From Zygnema cylindricum (lineage: Eukaryota > Streptophyta > Zygnematophyceae > Zygnematales > Zygnemataceae), in contig JBBHKE010000709.1 of NCBI GenBank assembly GCA_037447655.1, positions 12,501 to 76,500 of the forward strand: DNA of 64,000 nt, read 5' to 3'. Shown in pieces: positions 31,682 through 42,478 of the stretch. Each line of letters begins with the position of its first letter. Positions within the stretch are counted from its first letter, which is position 1. The notes under the pieces are model-generated. The model was not told the origin of the DNA. It was given only the letters and a program-made list of their open reading frames with translations, and searched no databases. The position numbers and the translations under genes are program-made.

Positions 31682-31902
31682 TACACTGCGTATCGCTATT
31701 AGGGTTAACAATTTTTTCGCCACTTAAAACATCTTTTCTCCGTACACACATGTCCGATTATTATTTTGAGACCGCCAATCGGAGGATGAGAATCTTACAT
31801 TTCAATCGCAACCGTCGGATCCACAATCCGACAAGTGTGTACGGGGAAAAGATGTTTTAAGTGGCTAAGAAAACATCAACACTAATAGCGATTCGCGGTG
31901 TA
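31682..31902. mobile_element. Mariner-like MITE, family A (well preserved)
   Basis: TACACTGCGTATCGCTATTAG to CTAATAGCGATTCGCGGTGTA. The internal pair is CTTTTCTCCGTACACACATG and GTGTGTACGGGGAAAAG, and TA flanks both ends. Confidence 0.85.
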
Positions 31903-32698
31903 CTGTACTCATATGCAGCATGACGTGAGATCCAAACCTACGACTCATTTTTAAACCTAGCGGATTTACGCTTTATTCCGAAAACGTACTTTGCAAATAA
32001 ATCCGGACTAAATCACAAATGGAGGAGAGTACTCGCTTTATACTCATAGGCGTGCAGCCGCGCGTGCGACTATCGTACAGAACCGAGCACGGTCAGAGGC
32101 CGGATCTGGTACTATACGCCAGCTATGGGCTAGCCTACACGTGTCCAATCCGTGGGCCGTAGATCAGTCTGGCTGTTCGGCACGGGAAATCCATGTTGAG
32201 ATATGTCGCCACTATTTCCCGTACTGCAAAGGTCTACACTTTACATTCAAATCGGATTTGGACAAAAACTGCGTAACACAGAAAATCGTATGCTGCACCA
32301 CACGTGTCAGAGATCGGAGCTTAATCTGTCGGCGGGTGTTGATTGACACATACGATACGACAAATGATTCTGGAAAGTCGTAACAGAGACTTGCTGGCGT
32401 GGCACACCTAAGGAAAAATGGCATGCGACAAATCTTATCGTACTGATACGACAAAGTCCATGAACGGGAAGTTGTTTCGAGCACACCCTATATTCAGTGA
32501 GGACACACCTGATTTTATGTGTCACTATTTCATACATCTGACGCGAACGACAGCTGTCCGAATCGTAATTGCTACAAATCCACACGATTGCTTGATTGTT
32601 TCCCTTTTGATAAAATAGTACGCAATTGTACACCTGAGTAGGACAAAACAGGTTGTATTAATCGAAAATGCCTTTTGAACACATAATTAAATTTTAAC
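31903..32698. other. Intergenic, no gene seen
   Basis: Short overlapping frames only, without recognisable similarity. Confidence 0.45.
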
Positions 32699-33155
32699 CA
32701 AAGTTCAAAAGTAGGTGACCGTACGCCCATACAATATGCCTATTGTATGCAAAACATACAATATGGCCTTAAGACCCATATTGTATTGGCCCCAAAATGA
32801 AATAAAATAGTAACAGGGTTGAGTTGCACATGGATCGATAGAGAATTAAACGTCATGTCTAAATTTGAAAAAAAAATCGAACAAAAAAATCTTTTTCTGT
32901 GAGTTTTGAGCGACTTTTTATTTAAACCGTCAGATTTGAACGATCTGACGGTCGTTGATGAAAGTAACGATCTAAGAAGATCACATGCAAAGCCCATAAC
33001 ACAACTTACGATAGGACTATCGTCAGATTCAGACGATCGGACGGTCGCTGATGAAAGTAGCGATCTAAGAAGATCACATGGAAAGCCCGGAACACAACTT
33101 ACGCTAAAGGCGGCCTACAAAAGGCCTACCAAAAAACGCCTACTTTTGAACTATG
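32699..33155. mobile_element. hAT-type MITE, family C (copy 2) with perfect 8-bp duplication
   Basis: Starts CAAAGTTCAAAAGTAGG; ends CCTACTTTTGAACTATG. ATTTTAAC stands on both sides (32691-32698 and 33156-33163). It lies inverted relative to copy 1. A 60-bp stretch (AGTAGCGATCTAAGAAGATCACATG-like) is tandemly doubled inside it at about 32940-33095. Confidence 0.88.
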
Positions 33156-33163
33156 ATTTTAAC

Positions 33164-33582
33164 ATCCTCAACAAGCTTATCTATTGTCGTTTTTCAAATT
33201 TAATTAGCTTGCCACCTATAATTAATTATTAAATATAAGGGTTTTACAACGAAGAAATATAAGTTGGCTGAACGGAATTTGCTCTATCAGCTGAAATGTT
33301 TTCTGCAGAGTTTTTTTTATCATAAAAACAAATTCGCAAATTACTTTTGTGCTTTAAGTATGAAAGTGTAAATAATAACTTGTAAAATAACAAATAGCAT
33401 GGTTTTACACCACAGCGTAAGTGTTAAAATGTTTTATGCCAGTTAGAACAAGTTTTAAGGAAACAAAATATTTACAACCTAAAATGTTTGTTGCATGCCC
33501 AAAAACAAAGTATTAAAGCATGATCTAAGTGGAAACCTACAATTGGAAGTTTAAAGTGTCCAACCTTCATAACTCTAAATCG
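33164..33582. other. AT-rich intergenic spacer
   Basis: No gene is seen. It ends in the target duplication CTAAATCG of the next element. Confidence 0.4.
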
Positions 33583-34350
33583 TAGTGTTGTGGTCTTTTT
33601 TTCGAGTTGCTGTTAATCGATATATTGGAACGATATATCGACATCAGTGTTATCGCCAATAAACAACCAATAATATCAATTGCCAATCGGCAATAACACC
33701 GATATCGATAACTATCGACGATAACTGTACAGAACGTACAGCTAAATGTACGACGCGTACACTCAACTGTACGATTTATTCCCTAGATGCGCCGCGGACC
33801 CCCTTCCCCTTGATTTCGGGAAAAAATTGCGGCATTTGCTATATTATTTATAATTTAAGGGGGTTTTACTTGGGTTCCACGCTCCCATATCCTTCCACAA
33901 TGTCCTTTTGAATTTTGAAAGATGGTGGTGGTAAATGGCGGCAGTCCGACAAATTTGTTCGTTTGCTCCGTTCGTTTGTTCGTATGGTTTTCGAAAAAAA
34001 TTTGATTTCACAAATTTATTTATTTCGTTTCGGTACTATAGTTTTAGAACTATAAACTATTAATTTAAATTTGTCAACGTTTATGTGCTGCGTTTTCCGT
34101 GATAAACTTCAATTAAACAGAATACGGAACATATTATTATACGTGGCATGCCACGCTAGTTTAAGTTAATAATATAATACAGTATGCCATAACCTAATAT
34201 TGTATGTGTGCTATATTTATTTTTTAAGTTATCGTTGATAAGGAATTTATTGTTCTCTGACCGATATATCGGGACCTTTGACCGTTCGATAACTGATAAT
34301 TATTAGTATAGGTGTTATCGCAATAATTTTTTTGCTGATACACAACACTA
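33583..34350. mobile_element. hAT-type element with TAGTGTTGTG termini and 8-bp duplication
   Basis: TAGTGTTGTG at the left, GATACACAACACTA at the right. CTAAATCG is duplicated exactly at 33575-33582 and 34351-34358. Both subterminal regions carry many ATATCG and CGATAA words, likely transposase-binding repeats. 768 bp, no transposase frame. Confidence 0.88.
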
Positions 34351-34358
34351 CTAAATCG

Positions 34359-36200
34359 TAAATATTTTATTTCTTTTAAATTAGCGACAACTTGTTCTTG
34401 TAAGCTAAAAACATTGGTTGAGGTGCAATGGTGGTGAAATGAGATGATATTTATTTTTTTACGAATACATTTTTCGTAATTTTGTTAAAAAAAATACCCA
34501 AAAACTTCAAAACATGTTTATGCTAAAACAATATTTGCTAAATAAAAACAGGTCGATATTTTGAATCCCCCTCCGTCGATACCCGTGTCCACTTTCATAA
34601 TATCAATTTAAAAACACGCAAAGAGGACATCGACACGTATGTTTGCCTGTCGAATACCTTTTCAATGGTTTTAGTTGGTTTCTTCGCGATGAGTTAACGT
34701 GACACAACACGACACAACTACCGCAATCGTCGTGATGCGAGTTTCGCGGTTATTATGAATTAGTGTTTTTTAAAATCGTTTAAAAAAACGACGTGTCATG
34801 GTAGCACACTTACTAAAACATGTGTTGCATGCATCGAGAGATTTAAAAAAACCACTTATCGTGTATTGAGAATTTTGGCGTTGACCAGTTCATGTAATAA
34901 AATGTATGTTAACGGTATAGGCCTCTCGCACTTGCCGACAGTCCACTATATAAATTTGAGGTGTACATGGGTGAAAGATGAACTTTATAGGTTACAACGA
35001 CATATGTTATTTTCCATTGAGGAATAACTCGACGCTAAGTAACCATTGATGACGGAGTTGGGCACATGTAGCTTTACTTACACCAAAATTATTTTAGGCA
35101 ACGAACTTAGATACACATAACATCCATTTATATAATTTGGATGCACACATGATGCTAATGGAAATATGAAAATAGTCAAAATATTCGCCGATTTCCAACC
35201 TCATAGTAGAGACGTAGAGTCAAGCGACCCGCGTTCTTATCAGACATAAAGAATATAGGGTTTGAGTGATGGTTTATTTTTCGAGTGCTTCTTTTCGATC
35301 AAAATATGGCAAAAATATGAAACGAATTTCTACCCAAAAAAATAGGTTGCACAACATAAGCTTTGTTTAAGCATGTGAAGCTTGAAAATAATGGAATTTA
35401 GAGTAGTGCAACTCCATCAAAATAAAGGATTTTATTTTCGATCCAAAGTAAAAAGAAAACCTGTAATAATCCAGCAAGTTTGAAAATAGTAGAGGCTCTC
35501 GAGGTTTGTCCTACGAAAGGTTTTAGGTGTGAATTGTGGCCTCCGTAGGCCGTAGTTTTATCAATCTTCGAGAAACAGTGTAAAAAGAAAAAATAGACCT
35601 ACTGTCCGTAAAAATGGCTGAAAGCTTTGTCGCCACTCTAACTGTAAAACCAGCAAACCATAAATGGGTAAATCCGTAAATCTGAAGAACGTGGAAGCAT
35701 AAAGTACTAAAAATAGGGACGGTTTGAAGATGATTTACAGTTCAGAATTCTCCATTCGTATGTAACTGTGTTTGGCATTTTGTGTAAGTTACAGTACTGT
35801 ACTGTACAGTACTGTCAGGCCGTACATTAATGTACCTTCCAGCTGAGCGTTACGAAACCATAATACGGATTCTGTGTAACGTCGCACACTCCCAAAAAGC
35901 CAAATCTTTCGTATGTCAATCATTACTAAAATCCAATCAATCCGTATCCCGCAGTCGCTCATTTCCACGAGGGTTTGACCTTATCACTACAGCTCTCATT
36001 TCAAGATATCCGTACACTCGTACACATAAATGCGACCTTTTCCGATGCGGACAAATTAAGTTATTGAAATTCACCGACCATACCAGCTCCCTCCCAAAAC
36101 GAAAAAAATCATTAAGGAGGTCAGAAGATGCCAAAAACAGAAGCTATAGAAAGCCAAAACTGCTCCAGAAGAAAAAAAAAAACTGCTCCAAAAAATGACG
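34359..36200. other. Intergenic, no gene seen
   Basis: AT-rich. A GTACTGTAC cluster occurs at 35792-35815. The 122-codon frame at 35830-36198 ends in a poly-Lys shadow of an A tract and is not supported as a gene. Confidence 0.45.
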
Positions 36201-36364
36201 CCGGGGAAAATCCTCACCATGGAAAACCTCCGGTCACGTCCCCCTTTACCAAGATCGCCTAAAACCCCTCCCTCTCTCTTCTCTGTTCAGGTGAATTCTG
36301 TCGCTCTGCTGCTTTTTTCAGGTGATTTGTGTCGGGTTTCCCCATTAAGCTTTCCGTACAGGTG

Positions 36365-36367
36365 TCA

Positions 36368-36400
<33 letters not shown>

Positions 36401-36801
36401 CCCTTCGCGGCACTGTTAGGAGGCCAGACTGGCTGCCAGCTGGCAGATAGAGAGATATTTTTGTTCTCTCTCCTGTCCCTTTAGGGAATTGAAGGGAGGG
36501 GAAGTGGAGGAACAGGGAAGGGTTTTTAGGGGAAAGGGATTTTTGGGTTTGTGAGTTGAAGAATATCTAGGGTAGGAAGGAAATCTCTCTCTCTCTCTGA
36601 CTCTCTCTGTCTCTTTCTGTCTCTCTCTGTCTCCTCTTTTGTCCTCTCTCCTGGATTTGGGTTTGTGATGTTGTAAGAAGACTAGGTAGCTGATCGCCGA
36701 TGATCTCGGAGGATCGGACTATCTTCCTCTCTTTCTCTCTCTTCCTCTTTCTTTTCTCTCTCCCTCTTCCTCTTTTCTTCTCTCTCTCTCTCTTCCTATC
36801 T

Positions 36802-36897
<96 letters not shown>

Positions 36898-37020
36898 TTC
36901 TCTCTCTTCCTCTTTTATTTTCTCTCTCTCTCTTCCTCTTTTCTTTTCTCTCTCTCTCTCTTCTATTTTTTATTTTCTCTCTCTTCCTCTTTTCTTTTCT
37001 CTCTATATTATGTTTGCTGG

Positions 37021-37080
<60 letters not shown>

Positions 37081-37130
37081 TCTTTTCTTTTTTTCTCTCT
37101 CTCTCTCTTCCTCTTTTCTTTTCTCTCCTT
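36365..37130. repeat. CT microsatellite block upstream of the ARM gene
   Basis: Several long (TC)n runs (36365-36405, 36583-36640, 36720-37010, 37022-37078) broken by CTTCCTCTTTTCTTT units. It lies 300-1070 bp before the ATG at 37434 and may form promoter or 5' UTR. Confidence 0.9.
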
Positions 37131-37433
37131 TTGATATCAGCTGAAGAGTGGAGCATTATCTTTTTGATTTCTTTGTCATTTTTTTTTTTTGAGATGAGCC
37201 CAAGTTTCAAAATCTTAGGTGGGACAGGAGAATCTTTTTGTAAATTTTTGGGCTCATTTTCTTTCTATTAGAAACTTTTTTATATCTCTCTGTCCCTTTT
37301 TCACATACTTCATTCTGTTTTGTAGTTTTTTTTAATTATTTTCCCCTATTTCCCCAATTTATTTATTTCTTATTATTTTCAGTTTTTCCTCTCCATTTTC
37401 TCCCCATCTTCTCTCCAGAAAAATATTTTCAAA

Positions 37434-40400
37434 ATGGCGGCAGTCTGCGATTCTTTTCCGGGCAGCTGCCATTCCTCTGCCCAAAACCCAAAAAAATATT
37501 TTGGAGCCAATGAGGAATCCCCATATTGGACCGAAGAATTGAGAGGAGAAAGTACTCCAAGCCCTGAGGTCAGCCCTACTTCCACAGTGGAAGCAGGGGC
37601 TGCCACGTGGCAGTGTCAAAAAATGCTGACGTCATCAACAGCGTCAGTGACCGCATCGCTGATGTCAGCGGAAATGGGGAAACGGAGGGATTTTGGAGAA
37701 AATGGAGGGAGCGATTCCGGGAAAGAATTCGGGTGCAAAGGGGGTTTAGGGAGTGTCAATTTAAAGGTGGAAATTTCGGAGCCTGGAATGCAAAGAAGTA
37801 GCAGTTGTAGTCCTCGGTGTCCGATTTGGCCGAATATCGAAGAAATTGAGGGGAAGAGGGAGGGAGAACGAGTGAGAGACGCATCAAGAGAACGAGGAGA
37901 AAGACAAGGAGAGGAAGGGAAGGGAAGGGAAAGGGAGAGACAGAGAGAAACAGAAAGGTTGAGGGAAGAAGGGAATGTGCAGCAAAAAGACGACAACTGG
38001 AAAAGCCCGAGAGAAGATCGACCGAGAGGGAGGGAAAGAGAAAGGGGAAGTAATAGGGAGAGGGATAGAGAGAAAGAGAGTGAGAGAGAGAGGGAGAGCA
38101 GAGAGAGGGACGGAAACTCGGCCGCTTCTTATAGTCATGGAGGAATCCCCAAAGCCCCAATTTATCATCATCAAAAATCCCAATCCAGTGGAAGTTTATC
38201 ATGGGAACAAATTAGTGGGCAGATAAGACAAAATCAGCCTCTTGCAAAAAGCAGGTCCTTAAAGGAGACTACAGGTGATTTCAACAGAGAAGAGAGAAAG
38301 GCAGCCGGTGGTATCACCCGAGAACAGGAGTTGTTTTCAGGTGTTTCCAACAGAGAACCTACTTCTAGACGAAAAGTGTGGAAAGATTCTCCATCCTCTC
38401 CTTCCTCTCCCTCGTTCTCCTCCTCTTCTTCTTTTTCATCTCCTTCTTTACCGTTTACTGTTTCTCCAAGAGCGAGTCCTCGAAATCGACGATCCATGTC
38501 TTGGGGAGAAGAGGAGAGGCAATACCAAAGTACCAATTCTAAATGGGGCAATTCAAACGACTATTTTATGAATCAAGAGATGGAATCCCCAAAATTACGG
38601 AGATCTTTGTCTGCGAGATGGAATTCTCCGTTACGTTCCGATATCGACGAACGGGACAGTGTGGATGCTCTCATGGATATTCTGAGAAAAAAAACTAGTT
38701 TTTCGGTTAAGAAAAAGGCCATTAAAGAGCTCAAAGAGGTACTGAAAAGGAGACCGGAAAAAAAGGCTCGGATAGTAGCTATTGGAGGGGTGCAAATTTT
38801 AATTGCAGAAATAACAAAACTTAACGATTTAGGGTTTTTAGAAGACGGGGTTTTAATTTTGCTTCATTTGGCTCTTACTGAAGATTGTCAGGACTTGATA
38901 ATGGAAGCACAAGGAGTTGAGCTTTTGGTTGAAGCTTTGCAAACGGTTGAAATTACGGAAAGTATGGAAAATTCGCGAATTGTCGAAAGTGCCATGGCCG
39001 TACTTGTGACAATGTGTCACATTGAGGACGCGAAAATGAGAATGTGGCTGACTGGAGCTATTCCGGTATGTTTAAGAGTTTTGGAAGTAGCGAGTTTACG
39101 GACGAAGAAAGACGCAGCTTTATTATTGTTTTGTCTTTCAACGGAAACTGTGTGTGCATGTGACATCGTACGGTTCGAAGCCGTCAAAATTTTGTTAAAC
39201 TTAGCGACAGATCCGACATTGGAGGAAAAAGTGTCCGCAATTTTGGCAAACCTGTGCTGTTTAACAGAGGGTTTAACGGCTGTAGCACAAAGCGGAGGGA
39301 TTTCCATTTTAGAACAAGTAGTAGAAAGAGGATCAGGAAGAGCGAAAGAAGACGCATCTTATTGTTTATTGGCCCTCGCAGAGTTCGCTCGCGGTACAGA
39401 AAGTACATCTCCAGAAAGTGTGTGGGGATATTCTGGAAGATTTACGGGAGAAAGTAATTCAGGATATTTACGGGAATTTGTTTCGGAGACAGATTTTAAT
39501 ACGGAATCAGAAAGGGTATTTGAGTCCGGACGGGTGACAGATGTCACAGGAAGGGGAAAGAAAGGGAAGCGGGGTGGAAAAGTGGGTTTTTCGGTGGAAA
39601 ATGGGGCAGAAAATGGGGTTGATTATTCAGTAGGGTTTGCGGGTGTAAATGTTACCGGAAATTCGGGAGGTTTTTTCACCAGAGGTCCATGGTCGATCCC
39701 TTCTTCTCCAAGAGAAAGTGAAGCTGGTGATATTTTTGGTAGTCAAAATTTTCTGGACGTAGAGGATACGGAAGATTTCGAAAGTTTGGTCAATTCGGTT
39801 CAAAGTAGAGACTTGGAAGATAAGAAGGATGCGTTAAAAAAGTTACGAGTTTTGGTAAAAAACAAACCGAGGAATAAAAAGAAAGTGATTTCCGCAGGTG
39901 GGATAGAGCCTCTTGTGTCAATTTTGCAATCTGGGAATGGGGAAATGGTCGAAAATGCGGTCACGATCATCTTGAATTTGTCTCTTAATGATGAAAAATG
40001 TCGAGAGGAGTTAGTCGAGTCGGGGGGAATCGACGCATTGGTCGACATTTTGGACCGACATACTCATTCTTCGTCTCCTTCTTCTTCTTCGTCTTGTTCT
40101 CTGAAAACTATGGAAAATGCAGCTGCAACTCTTTTCGGTCTCTCGAAAAACAAAGAGACAAGTGTTTTAATTCGACTCGCAGGAGGTGTGCGACGTCTGG
40201 TCACACTCTTAAATTCCACTTCGGTCCGAGGCAGAAAAGACGCAGCGCTTGTCCTTTTTAACCTTTCTTTGGATCCCGTCGGTGCTTTAGAAATTGTTAA
40301 TTCCGGAGCCGTAAAATTTTTACTCGATTTGGTTACTGACACGGCATTGGAGGAGAAAGTCGTTGCCGTTTTGGGAAAATTGGCGTTAATTTCCGAAGGG

Positions 40401-40658
40401 AGAAAATCGTTATATGAAAATGGATGTATTCCTATTCTTGTCGAAGTCTTGGAGGGAGCTTCTAAAAGGGCAAAAGAAGATGCGACGTGTTGTTTATTAG
40501 CGTTGGCCCAAAATCTTCCTCAATCTTTGGATTTGATGTTATCCGAAGGAGCGATGTTGCCACTTGTCACAATTTCGTTGAGTTCGTCACGAGCTCGGGC
40601 AGTCGCAAAAACTTTGATTCAACTTTTGCGAAGTCGAAAACATAAAACGGGGCGATGA
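37434..40658 (+). CDS. ARM-repeat protein with two ARM blocks, PUB-ARM-like without a U-box
   Basis: A single exon of 1074 residues; the start ATGGCGGC has a good plant context. Residues about 130-245 are a Glu/Arg-rich, probably disordered segment, then a Ser/Arg region with an SPSSPSF run. Two armadillo arrays follow: about residues 404-650 (DSVDALMDILRKKTSFSVKK to YCLLALAEF) and about 777-1070 (FESLVNSVQ to LLRSRKH). The arrays are similar to each other: KKDAALLLF...EEKVSAIL...AKEDASYCLLAL against RKDAALVLFNLS...EEKVVAVL...AKEDATCCLLAL. Such arrays bind proteins, often in plant U-box E3 ligases (PUB), where the motif GGIEPLVSIL...NAVTIILNLSLND is typical. No U-box (CPI-type) sequence is present, so ligase activity is not expected from this protein alone. 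Partner and pathway cannot be told. Confidence 0.85.
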   Translation: MAAVCDSFPGSCHSSAQNPKKYFGANEESPYWTEELRGESTPSPEVSPTSTVEAGAATWQCQKMLTSSTASVTASLMSAEMGKRRDFGENGGSDSGKEFGCKGGLGSVNLKVEISEPGMQRSSSCSPRCPIWPNIEEIEGKREGERVRDASRERGERQGEEGKGRERERQRETERLREEGNVQQKDDNWKSPREDRPRGRERERGSNRERDREKESERERESRERDGNSAASYSHGGIPKAPIYHHQKSQSSGSLSWEQISGQIRQNQPLAKSRSLKETTGDFNREERKAAGGITREQELFSGVSNREPTSRRKVWKDSPSSPSSPSFSSSSSFSSPSLPFTVSPRASPRNRRSMSWGEEERQYQSTNSKWGNSNDYFMNQEMESPKLRRSLSARWNSPLRSDIDERDSVDALMDILRKKTSFSVKKKAIKELKEVLKRRPEKKARIVAIGGVQILIAEITKLNDLGFLEDGVLILLHLALTEDCQDLIMEAQGVELLVEALQTVEITESMENSRIVESAMAVLVTMCHIEDAKMRMWLTGAIPVCLRVLEVASLRTKKDAALLLFCLSTETVCACDIVRFEAVKILLNLATDPTLEEKVSAILANLCCLTEGLTAVAQSGGISILEQVVERGSGRAKEDASYCLLALAEFARGTESTSPESVWGYSGRFTGESNSGYLREFVSETDFNTESERVFESGRVTDVTGRGKKGKRGGKVGFSVENGAENGVDYSVGFAGVNVTGNSGGFFTRGPWSIPSSPRESEAGDIFGSQNFLDVEDTEDFESLVNSVQSRDLEDKKDALKKLRVLVKNKPRNKKKVISAGGIEPLVSILQSGNGEMVENAVTIILNLSLNDEKCREELVESGGIDALVDILDRHTHSSSPSSSSSCSLKTMENAAATLFGLSKNKETSVLIRLAGGVRRLVTLLNSTSVRGRKDAALVLFNLSLDPVGALEIVNSGAVKFLLDLVTDTALEEKVVAVLGKLALISEGRKSLYENGCIPILVEVLEGASKRAKEDATCCLLALAQNLPQSLDLMLSEGAMLPLVTISLSSSRARAVAKTLIQLLRSRKHKTGR

Positions 40659-42478
40659 ATCGGATTTTGAGCTTGGGGAATTGGTAAACTTGGCTTAAAA
40701 TTGGGGCTTAAAATGAGGCGTAAATGGGGCTTAAATGGGCTTAAAATGGGCTTAGGAAGGGTTTTTTTATTATCAAATGTGGACTAATGTGGTAAGTTTG
40801 GGTCAAATGGAGTCAAAATGGGTAAGAGTGGAGATATTAGGAATTTAATAAGGTTTAAAGAGAGAGGAGAGGAAAGAGGGAGGAGGGAGGAGAGGAGGAG
40901 AGAGGAGGAGATGTAGCCATGGACTATACTGGGAAAAATAGTAACTGAAATTGAATTTGCATGTATTAAAGAGGGTTGATTTTATCGAATCAGGGTTGTA
41001 CAATGGGTTACAAAGGGGCATATTTTAGTTTTGTAAGATAATAGGTTTCGGCAATAGGTTTTGACGGTTTATCTTTGTTTTTTTCTTTTGGATGGGTAAT
41101 AATAATAGATGGGTAATATATCCTCCCGTTGTTTTATGTGACTTGGGCGATAGCCTTTAAAGATGAATAAACGTTTTTTATTTTCTATGGCTCTGTAAAA
41201 TGGATTAAACATTTGGAGCACAAAATTATTAAAAAATTTAAAAAAGTATTGTGTTTTGTTGTACTTCAAATGATACTTTGTCCGATTATTGTGACTTATT
41301 TTTGCAAGATGGGAAATGGAGTTATTTTGCATTGTTTCTTATTTTGGGATGTTGTTATTTTGACTATTAGTTTTTTGCACTTGCTTTTTATTTCATCTTT
41401 TCTTTCAACTTTCCTTTCTTTTTTATTTGACATTGAAACTGCAACAGGCGGGTTCACATGTGAATGGAGCTTTTTCTTTTTTTTTTAAAGAAAAAAACCT
41501 TAAAACATTCATATTGGCATATAGGAATTCTTCTGATAAATGTACATTGTTATTTCTGCCTCTTTTTATTTGTCTGTTTTCATTTCTCCTGGTTTGTTTA
41601 TAAAACATTTGCCAAAATTTGTTAACTATTTGTATTGTTGCTTTGCGTGCTTTTTGGACCTTCTGTATTTTGTTTTTGGAATTTCCATACTTTTCTTTTT
41701 GGACTTTCTGTACTTTTATTTAGACTTTCTGTACTTTTCTTTTTGGACTTTCTGTAATTTTTCTTTTGGACCTTTTATACTAATTATGTTAGAAACTCCT
41801 ACAAAAAAACGGTCAACTGTTCTAAATTTTTTGCATTCCACAAGTTGTGACGGGAATTAACAGAAGAATTCTGTACAATAAGGGCATTTAACTTTTCCTC
41901 TTTTTTTCCGGTAACCATTTTTTACGATGAAGCGATATTGTATTTGGTCAAAATGATAAAAAATAAAGTATAAAAAGAACTGAAGGAGAGACGAGTTGTT
42001 CATGTTTTAACCAGACATCAAAGTTTATCTTTAAAAAAATTCAAATTCGACACACTTATAACACTATGTCTATATAAATAAAGATACTAAAAAAACATGA
42101 GAAATCGAGCCAATATCCCAAATTCCCCTTTCCCATATTTGATTCTGATGGAAAAACAACAGGTTTATATTTATTTCATAAAATTCTTTGAAACTTCATT
42201 TATGAAGGTCAAAGAACAGTGCTTCAAAAGTAAAATAACCTTTCCTAAAAAAACAAAAAATCCTTATTATCCTCATCTTTTACACTTAACTTAAATAGAA
42301 AAGAAAAGACAAAAGATTTCCAGAAAATAAACTAACCCAGATTTCTATTTTAACTCGAATGCCGATAAAGAAAGACTTCCTAAACACCTTTTTCTGTCTT
42401 TTTTTGTCTTTTTTTTTTCTTTTTTTTCTAATGCTAAACCAAATCCAAAAAACATCACGATACTATTTCCGTTAACCA
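40659..42478. other. Spacer between ARM gene and pyrophosphatase gene
   Basis: Begins with TTAAATGGGCTTAAAATGGGC-type short repeats (40695-40760), then AT-rich DNA. No gene is seen. Transcription units on either side converge here. Confidence 0.5.
41648..41772. repeat. ~28-bp imperfect tandem repeat
   Basis: About five units of TTTTTGGACTTTCTGTACTT with small changes. Confidence 0.8.

Noticed and set aside
36700-37134. Leu/Ser-rich and Arg/Glu-rich frames over the CT block
   Set aside because: Direct translation of a microsatellite; no initiation or splice support.
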